A stretch of 5,880 bases of DNA from VMFP01 sp964630025 (GTDB lineage: Bacteria; Patescibacteriota; Andersenbacteria; UBA10190; CAIZMI01): positions 1 to 5,880 of the forward strand of contig CAZVRG010000045.1 in assembly GCA_964630025.1 (NCBI GenBank), given 5' to 3'. Positions 5,376-5,880 of the stretch are shown piece by piece. Both the position numbers and the translations under genes were made by a program. Numbering within the stretch: position 1 is the stretch's first letter; the number at the start of each line of letters is the position of its first letter. The notes below the pieces were generated by a model. That model saw only the letters and a list, made by a program, of their open reading frames with translations. It did no database searches and was not told where the DNA came from.

Positions 5376-5385
5376 CTGCTATCGT
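5357..5385 (+). promoter_or_regulatory. Predicted promoter of rmlB, embedded in the upstream terminator
   Basis: -35 TTGCCC (5357-5362), a 17-bp spacer, and an extended -10 TG-C-TATCGT (hexamer 5380-5385). Each hexamer matches the consensus at 4 of 6 positions, helped by the TG extension and ideal spacing. The -10 ends 10 nt before ATG 5396, so the mRNA would have at most a few leader bases; no Shine-Dalgarno is seen. The -35 lies in the right arm of the terminator hairpin. Confidence 0.5.
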
Positions 5386-5395
5386 TCTCCGCGAT

Positions 5396-5880
5396 ATGAA
5401 CGTTCTTGTCACGGGTGGTGCGGGGTTCATCGGATCCGCTTTTGCGCGACTTCTTGTGCGTGAGCGGTCGGACGTGAGGGTTGTCGTCTTCGATACACTC
5501 ACCTACGCCGGTAATCGCGCGAACCTGAAGCCGATTGATGGGTCACACGTATTCATCCACGCCGACATTGCGGATGCCGAAGCGGTACGAACTGCGCTCA
5601 AGGAACATGCAATTGATGCCATTGTGAACTTTGCGGCGGAGAGTCATGTGGACCGCTCGATCATGAGCGGGACCGAGTTTATTGATACCGATGTGTACGG
5701 TACATATATTCTTCTCACCGAGGCGCGTGCAGCGGGCGTGCAACGATACGTGCAGGTGAGCACGGACGAAGTGTACGGGAGCCTTTCTGCAGGCGCGGCA
5801 ACCGAGGAATATCCGCTGAAGCCAAACAACCCCTACAGCGCATCGAAGGCGGGTGGGGATCTGCAAGTGCGTGCCGCATT
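5396..5880 (+). CDS. rmlB: dTDP-glucose 4,6-dehydratase (RmlB), 5' part
   Basis: RmlB converts dTDP-glucose to dTDP-4-keto-6-deoxyglucose, the second step of dTDP-rhamnose synthesis and the branch point to other deoxy sugars. The first 161 residues, about half the protein, are visible and run off the window end. Motifs in order: MNVLVTGGAGFIGS (NAD-binding, 1-14), DTLTYAGN (33-40), NFAAESHVDRS (78-88), STDEVYG (122-128) with the catalytic Thr-Asp-Glu triad at 123-125, and NNPYSASKAG with Tyr147 and Lys151. All key residues expected in this half are present. ATG 5396 is set by the N-terminal homology and sits 10 nt after an extended -10 box, suggesting leaderless translation. It has the same direction as the cupin and epimerase genes but its own promoter after a terminator. 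The rest of an rml set may lie downstream. Confidence 0.95.
   Translation, partial: MNVLVTGGAGFIGSAFARLLVRERSDVRVVVFDTLTYAGNRANLKPIDGSHVFIHADIADAEAVRTALKEHAIDAIVNFAAESHVDRSIMSGTEFIDTDVYGTYILLTEARAAGVQRYVQVSTDEVYGSLSAGAATEEYPLKPNNPYSASKAGGDLQVRAA

Noticed and set aside
5279..5376. Riboswitch or T-box leader upstream of rmlB
   Set aside because: No conserved T-box or known riboswitch core sequence is seen, and the rmlB promoter lies downstream of the hairpins, so they would not be in its leader.

Overview
The window looks like part of a bacterial chromosome of about 50-57% GC (judged by eye). It has short intergenic gaps, translationally coupled genes, UGA used as a stop, several genes without a Shine-Dalgarno sequence, and scattered palindromes and 7-bp tandem repeats. 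The style of the MurJ and LepA sequences and the small membrane proteins are compatible with the Patescibacteria/CPR radiation. That placement is an inference and cannot be proved from this window.

Region 1 (1-3265): the 3' part of a MurJ-family lipid II flippase gene, then lepA (elongation factor 4). Between them is a 31-codon mini-ORF (1290-1385). Its first 15 codons are a second, synonymously diverged copy of the LepA N-terminus, and the rest is a GC-rich palindrome. The mini-ORF overlaps both neighbours by ATGA, so murJ, the mini-ORF and lepA form a coupled chain. LepA also carries a 7-bp tandem repeat translated within its GTPase domain. A strong hairpin terminator closes this unit.

Region 2 (3264-3816): a 34-codon single-membrane-span ORF on the minus strand, convergent with lepA and sharing its terminator. 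It diverges from a plus-strand gene for a 97-residue protein with two predicted membrane spans. The divergent promoters appear to overlap in their -35 boxes. The plus-strand gene ends in an inverted repeat enclosing a 7-bp tandem repeat.

Region 3 (3817-5880): nucleotide-sugar genes, probably for surface polysaccharide. They are an RmlC-like cupin protein, a UDP-glucuronate 4-epimerase-like SDR enzyme 15 bases downstream, a palindromic element with flanking direct repeats, a rho-independent terminator, and the first 161 codons of rmlB (dTDP-glucose 4,6-dehydratase). rmlB has its own promoter embedded in the terminator and looks leaderless.

No rRNA, tRNA, CRISPR array or transposase gene was seen. 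The most unusual feature is the LepA N-terminal fossil between murJ and lepA. The best candidates for system-level novelty are that locus and the dispersed heptamer and palindromic repeats that have entered coding sequence and gene ends.
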